17,507 nt of DNA from Acidobacteriota bacterium (GTDB taxonomy: Bacteria; Acidobacteriota; Terriglobia; Terriglobales; Acidobacteriaceae): contig JAJZAL010000100.1 of the NCBI GenBank assembly GCA_021799405.1, positions 1 to 17,507 on the forward strand, read 5' to 3'. How positions within the stretch are numbered: the stretch's first letter is position 1; each line of letters opens with the position of its first letter. Positions 13,219-17,507 of this stretch are shown here, piece after piece. Made by a program: the position numbers and the translations under genes. The notes under the pieces are model-generated. The model was not told the origin of the DNA, did no database searches, and saw nothing but the letters and a program-made list of their open reading frames with translations.

Positions 13219-14874
13219 ATGAACAGATTCGGGTCAAGGCTCTCATTTTCCCCTGCTCGGGTAATCGCTACAGTGCTTATTGCTGTTCCGCTCTTCGGGC
13301 AGGTTGGACTGCGTGCGCAGAGCGCGCCGAAACAGATTGCCATCCCTCTTCCGCCCCTGGGCTGGTCCTCGTGGAATAGCTTTTCTAATACTGTCGATTC
13401 CCGGGTCGTGATGGATCAGGCCAAGGCCATGATCTCCACCGGGCTGCACAAGGCCGGCTACCAGTACATCAACATCGATGAAGGCTGGTGGCTCGGCCAA
13501 CGCGACGGGCACGGCAACATCGTCGTGGACCCGAAGGCTTGGCCTGCGCTGGCTCCGGGAGAACGCGCGGGCGACATGTCCAACATCGTTCGCTACATTC
13601 ACAGCCTGGGGCTCAAGGCCGGTATCTATACCGACGCCGGAAAGAACGGCTGCGGGACTTTTTCTCCCGATATCGGGCCCGGTTATCCGAACCAGGGCAG
13701 TGAGGGCCACTACGAACAGGACTTCCTGCAATTTGCGCGCTGGGGATTCGATTACGTTAAGGTGGACTGGTGCGGAGGCAACAAGGAGAATCTGGACCCG
13801 GCCGTTCAATATGCTGAGATTGCGCGGGCGATCGCGCACGCTCAGGCCATCACCGGCCATCGGCTCTACTTTTCTATCTGCGAGTGGGGCAGGAATAGCC
13901 CCTGGACGTGGGCTCCCGATGTGGGCGGCGCACCGGCGGATATCTGGCGAACCAGCGGTGACATCGTGGCTCCGGTTGTGGCGGGGAGCAAGAACGCAGG
14001 CCGCAAGGCCAGTTTTCAGAAGATGCTCCGCAACTTCGATCAGGGAATTCATCCCGAAGCGGAGCACACTGGTTTCTACAACGATCCCGACATGATGGTG
14101 ATTGGCATGCCGGGCCTAAGCGATGCCGAGAACCGCGTTCACATGAGCCTGTGGGCCATCTCTGGCGCGCCGCTGATTGTTGGTGCTGACCTGACCAAAC
14201 TGAGTGAAGCGACGCGCGCGATTCTCACCAATTCTGCTGTTCTTGCTGTTGACCAGGATGCTCTTGGCTTGCAGGCGATCAAGGTTGCGGAACAGGGAGG
14301 CGGGCTTGAAGTGTGGTCCAAGCGCCTTGTAACGCCGGGCGAGCGCGCCGTCGTGTTGCTGAATCGCACTGCTTCCGCCGCCCCCATCGCGGTTCATTGG
14401 AGCGACCTCGGCCTGGGAGGTTCTGAGGCGGATGCGAAAGATCTGTGGGCCGGAAAGGATCTCGGCTCATTTTCAGATTCTTATTCAGTTACTGTTCCGG
14501 CCGGAGACGCAATCATGCTCTTTGTCCGCGGACGCGAAGGCAGGATGACGCGCTACCCGCCATCTGTGTCTAGCGAATCGGCCGCAGGCAGCAACGTCAC
14601 GAAGAATCACGAACTCGTATTCAGCCGGGTATCCTCACGCTTTCCAATGGCGCCGATTGAGATGGTCTACACCAACCCTGGGCCGTCGACCCGCTTCGCG
14701 GAGCTTCGCGTGAACGGGCAGGATGCGACACGCATCGCATTTCCTTCCACCAGCGGAGCCGTGGGCGCAGTCTGGATTGAAGCTCCGCTTGATCGCAGTG
14801 GTGCGCAGAATGAGTTGCGCTTCTCGGCCGTATGCGAGCCCGGGCCGGCCATCCGGTTTATTGCGCTTGAATGA
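13219..14874 (+). CDS. Secreted GH27 alpha-galactosidase with C-terminal accessory domain
   Basis: 551-residue glycoside hydrolase releasing terminal alpha-linked galactose from oligosaccharides or plant galactans. A signal peptide covers about 1-34 (VIATVLIAVPLFGQVGLRAQ). The GH27 barrel begins LPPLGWSSWNSFSNTVD (44-60), with YQYINIDEGWW (81-91). The nucleophile is Asp183 in YVKVDWCGG and the acid/base is Asp248 in IWRTSGDI. FYNDPDMMVIG, PLIVGADLTKL and the VDQDALGLQ block follow, all family-typical. A beta-sandwich C-terminal region and an additional CBM35-like part (after about 450) end the protein. It starts at ATG 13219 with AGGAG six bases upstream. A GTG at 13192 adds nine residues and is less likely. 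It precedes the GH106-type gene by 103 bases on the same strand. Confidence 0.93.
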   Translation: MNRFGSRLSFSPARVIATVLIAVPLFGQVGLRAQSAPKQIAIPLPPLGWSSWNSFSNTVDSRVVMDQAKAMISTGLHKAGYQYINIDEGWWLGQRDGHGNIVVDPKAWPALAPGERAGDMSNIVRYIHSLGLKAGIYTDAGKNGCGTFSPDIGPGYPNQGSEGHYEQDFLQFARWGFDYVKVDWCGGNKENLDPAVQYAEIARAIAHAQAITGHRLYFSICEWGRNSPWTWAPDVGGAPADIWRTSGDIVAPVVAGSKNAGRKASFQKMLRNFDQGIHPEAEHTGFYNDPDMMVIGMPGLSDAENRVHMSLWAISGAPLIVGADLTKLSEATRAILTNSAVLAVDQDALGLQAIKVAEQGGGLEVWSKRLVTPGERAVVLLNRTASAAPIAVHWSDLGLGGSEADAKDLWAGKDLGSFSDSYSVTVPAGDAIMLFVRGREGRMTRYPPSVSSESAAGSNVTKNHELVFSRVSSRFPMAPIEMVYTNPGPSTRFAELRVNGQDATRIAFPSTSGAVGAVWIEAPLDRSGAQNELRFSAVCEPGPAIRFIALE

Positions 14875-14904
14875 AGTCAATGAATCACCGTAAAGGCAGC
14901 AGGT

Positions 14905-14935
14905 TTGCCGAGGCTGCAGCGCCACGCTATATAAT
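14905..14935 (+). promoter_or_regulatory. Possible promoter of the GH106-type gene
   Basis: Perfect TATAAT at 14930-14935, with TTGCCG at 14905-14910 and a 19-base spacer, longer than ideal. It lies 43 bases upstream of the start codon, so the gene may be transcribed independently of the alpha-galactosidase gene. Confidence 0.45.
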
Positions 14936-14977
14936 CCAGCCCGGATTCAAAATAAACGAAGTGAGGGGCCCGAAACC

Positions 14978-17507
14978 ATGAAGAGCCTGGTGTGCGCAGC
15001 GAGAAACAGATGCGGATTGGGGATTTTGGTGGTCGTGGCGCTGGTTCTACTGGGTTCCGCTCCCGGGCCGGCTCAGCCTGCTCCGCAGAGCCCAGCCAAC
15101 GCGCTGGAGTCTGGCTTTCTCACTCCGCCACGCTCGGCCAAGCCGCTGGCGTATTGGTGGTGGCTAAACGGCCACACCGATGCAGCAACCATTACCAGCG
15201 ATCTGGAGGCCATGCGCCGCGAGGGCTATGGCGGCGCAATCCTGATGGACGCCAACGGCTCCAACCAGGGCGGGAATAGGGAAGTGCCTGCCGGGCCGAT
15301 GTTCGGCAGCCCTGCCTGGCGCGATCTCTTTCTGCACACACTGAAAGAAGCGAGACGGCTCGGGCTGCAGATCAGCCTCACCATCCAGAGCGGGTGGAAT
15401 GTGGGCGGTCCTACCGTAACGCCGGCGCAGTCTGCCAAGCTGCTCACGTGGTCGCGGAAAATAGTGAGCGGCCCCGGACAGCAGGCCCTCCAGCTTGAAA
15501 CACCCCCCATGAAGAATGGCTTTTACCGCGACATTGCGGTGCTGGCCTATCCGCTGCGCCATGGGCCTGCGCTAGCGGGCGATACTGCGGCCGGCGATAT
15601 GCGGCGGCCCATACGCGACCTGAAGCGGAAGGCGGTGTTTGTCGAGGCTGGATTCTCGGTGCCGGATTCAAAGCCATTGCTCGAAGACTTTCCCTCAGTC
15701 CCGGGCGAAGCCGATTTTGACGCCGATCAGGTGGTGCATCTGACCGCGCGGATGTCGCCAAATGGCGCTTTGACATGGAACGTACCCAAGGGCCAGTGGG
15801 AGGTGTTGCGGATCGGCTACACCAGTTCAAACTCCAGGGTTTCCACGAGCAGTGGGAAGTGGCAGGGTCTGGTAATCGATTACATGGACCGCGACGCATT
15901 CATGACTTACTGGAACACGAACGTCCAGCCACTGCTTACGGCGGCGAAGCCTTATTGCGGCAACTCCCTCAGGTATGTGTACACCGACAGTTGGGAGGTA
16001 GGAGGCGTGAACTGGACGCCCACCTTCCGCCAGGCATTTATGGCCGATCACGGCTACGATCCCGTGCCCTATCTGCCGATTGTCGCAGGCCGCATCGAGA
16101 ACAGCCGCGAAACCAGCGATCGCTTTCTGAACGACTTTCGCCGCACCATCGGCAACCTGATTCTGCGCAACCACTATCAGCTCTTCGGAGCGATGGCGGC
16201 GAAGAATGGACTGGGCTTTCATCCCGAATCCGGCGGCCCGCATGGAGCGCCCGTCGATGCCCTGCGCCTGCTCGGAGCAGATACTTTTCCGCAAACAGAG
16301 TTCTGGGCGCAATCAAAGACTCATCGCTCCACTGATCTCGATCGCTTCTTCGTGAAGGAGGCGTCAAGCGCGGCGCATATCTACGGCAAAACGCTGGTAG
16401 CCGCTGAAGGTCTTACAGATTTAGGCCCGCAGTGGCAAGAGTCGCCGTCGATGAACCTGAAGCCCACCTTCGACCAGGCGGTGTGCGCAGGGTTGAATCT
16501 GCTTGTATGGCACCAGTTCACTTCGTCGCCTGCATCAACGGGGCTGCCGGGGCAGGAGTATTTCGCCGGTACGCACTTCAACCCCAAGGTCACTTGGTTT
16601 CGCGACGGAAAAGCCTTCTTTGATTACATGGGGCGCGTGCAATTCATGATGCAGCAGGGGTTGCCGGCGTCGGATGTCCTCTATTATTACGGCGATCAGG
16701 TGCCGAACTTTGTGCAGTACAAAGGCGCTGACCCCGCGCATGTACTGCCCGGCTATGACTACGATGTGGTTGATGAGGATGTACTGACGCATGGCTTGAG
16801 CGTCGATCATCACCGCATCCGCCTGGCAAATGGCACAGAGTACAGCGAACTCGTCATGCCGCCGCTCACCAATATCTCGCTGCCCGCGCTCAAGGCCATT
16901 GATCGGCTTGTGCATGAAGGCGCAACGGTTGTAGGCGAAAAGCCCACGCACCTTACCGGCCTGCCAACGCAGACGGCTACGGATGCCGATGTACAGAGTA
17001 TCGCAAACCCACTCTGGGCAGGATGCGGCAGCGAGGGCAAAGGCGCGAGCGAAGTTGGCAAAGGCAAGATCGTCTGCGGAGAATCGGCGCGGCAGGCATT
17101 AAAAGATGCGGGCATTGGGCCGGATCTGAGCAGCGCCGGCCCCGCTCCCGACGAGGATTTCGATTTCATTCACCGGCGTTCCGGCGCGACGGAGATTTAT
17201 TTCATCCGCAATACCAGGCCCGTTGCAGTTGCAACGGTACTTAGTTTCCGTGTGCACGGCCTTGCGCCGGAGATATGGTCGCCGCAGACGGGTGCGATCC
17301 AACTGCCGGGTGTCTACCAGGAGACTGCCGATGGGCGTACCAATCTGCCAGTGTGGTTTGCGGCCTACGGATCGCGCATCATTGTCTTCCGCAGGGCGGC
17401 GGGGCCGCATGTGGTGCGGCTGGTGCGCGATGGACAGGAAATTTTCCCGCAAATGAAATCGGGCGTGGGACCGTACTCCGTGGAAATGCGCGGCGGCCGT
17501 ACGATGC
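14978..17507 (+). CDS. Secreted GH106-type alpha-L-rhamnosidase, 3' end outside window
   Basis: Open for 843 codons from ATG 14978 (GAGGGG upstream) to the window edge without a stop. The signal peptide is MKSLVCAARNRCGLGILVVV ALVLLGSAPGPAQ (about 1-33). The mature start has the GH106 hallmarks: PLAYWWWLNGHTDAATITSD, LEAMRREGYGGAILMDANG, ARRLGLQISLTIQSGWNVGG. Later blocks include YVYTDSWEVGGVNWTPTF (a likely acidic active-site loop), RNHYQLFGAMAAKNGLGFH followed by PESGGPHG, and AEGLTDLGPQW. The family is usually above 1,000 residues, so several hundred residues are probably missing here. It would remove terminal rhamnose from plant polysaccharides such as rhamnogalacturonan. With the adjacent alpha-galactosidase it forms a small side-chain-removing pair. 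Confidence 0.88.
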   Translation, partial: MKSLVCAARNRCGLGILVVVALVLLGSAPGPAQPAPQSPANALESGFLTPPRSAKPLAYWWWLNGHTDAATITSDLEAMRREGYGGAILMDANGSNQGGNREVPAGPMFGSPAWRDLFLHTLKEARRLGLQISLTIQSGWNVGGPTVTPAQSAKLLTWSRKIVSGPGQQALQLETPPMKNGFYRDIAVLAYPLRHGPALAGDTAAGDMRRPIRDLKRKAVFVEAGFSVPDSKPLLEDFPSVPGEADFDADQVVHLTARMSPNGALTWNVPKGQWEVLRIGYTSSNSRVSTSSGKWQGLVIDYMDRDAFMTYWNTNVQPLLTAAKPYCGNSLRYVYTDSWEVGGVNWTPTFRQAFMADHGYDPVPYLPIVAGRIENSRETSDRFLNDFRRTIGNLILRNHYQLFGAMAAKNGLGFHPESGGPHGAPVDALRLLGADTFPQTEFWAQSKTHRSTDLDRFFVKEASSAAHIYGKTLVAAEGLTDLGPQWQESPSMNLKPTFDQAVCAGLNLLVWHQFTSSPASTGLPGQEYFAGTHFNPKVTWFRDGKAFFDYMGRVQFMMQQGLPASDVLYYYGDQVPNFVQYKGADPAHVLPGYDYDVVDEDVLTHGLSVDHHRIRLANGTEYSELVMPPLTNISLPALKAIDRLVHEGATVVGEKPTHLTGLPTQTATDADVQSIANPLWAGCGSEGKGASEVGKGKIVCGESARQALKDAGIGPDLSSAGPAPDEDFDFIHRRSGATEIYFIRNTRPVAVATVLSFRVHGLAPEIWSPQTGAIQLPGVYQETADGRTNLPVWFAAYGSRIIVFRRAAGPHVVRLVRDGQEIFPQMKSGVGPYSVEMRGGRTM

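Noticed and set aside
13243..14067. 274-codon minus-strand open frame opposite the alpha-galactosidase
   Set aside because: It is a shadow of the GC-rich GH27 gene, with no domain and no ribosome site.
1..17507. CRISPR array or retron-like repeat system
   Set aside because: No regularly spaced direct repeats, cas genes or reverse transcriptase were seen.

Overview
The window looks like a chromosomal segment of a soil-type Acidobacteriota (Terriglobia/Acidobacteriaceae-like). That assignment is inferred from the combination of genes and from remembered protein style: a Wza/Wzz/ExeA-like ATPase/degenerate tyrosine-kinase exopolysaccharide module, a PilZ remnant, HigBA, secreted GH27 and GH106 hydrolases, and an intergenic double-hairpin repeat. 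No database search was possible.

Left edge (33-866): an apparently complete IS5-family (IS427-like) insertion sequence. It has near-perfect inverted ends, a CTAG flank on each side, and a transposase split by a programmed -1 frameshift. The transposase stop codon is supplied by the target-site bases. Next comes a minus-strand exopolysaccharide module, listed in transcription order: Wza-type export protein (6930-6223), Wzz/GNVR chain-length protein (6208-4730), ExeA-like AAA+ ATPase (4720-3626), a BY-kinase-like P-loop protein without a Walker A lysine (3359-2640), and a polyprenyl-phosphate sugar transferase (2476-1046). Together these would start a lipid-linked repeat unit, set chain length and export the polymer. 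No glycosyltransferase, flippase or polymerase gene is present here.

Upstream of the module are the remains of a PilZ-domain gene (7499-7143, in-frame amber stop), a 370-bp gene-poor stretch with a strong 18-bp-arm hairpin, and a LuxR-type regulator with an unphosphorylatable-looking receiver (8620-7871). The regulator's promoter carries a palindrome across its -35 box. A truncated serine recombinase (9025-9306) and a tRNA-Ser(GCT) (9624-9532) mark what may be an old element boundary.

The right half is denser and more GC-rich: an APC-family permease, a convergent family I inorganic pyrophosphatase, purS without its partner genes, a patch of broken genes (DUF91/NucS-like nuclease fragment joined tail-to-tail with a higBA remnant), a secreted GH27 alpha-galactosidase, and a secreted GH106-type alpha-L-rhamnosidase that runs off the right edge.

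No wholly new system is evident. The most unusual theme is erosion and catalytic degeneracy around the exopolysaccharide locus. The ATPase has a LysM-like tail in the same frame beyond stop codons, the kinase lacks its nucleotide-binding lysine, the PilZ gene is interrupted, and the response regulator lacks its phospho-acceptor.
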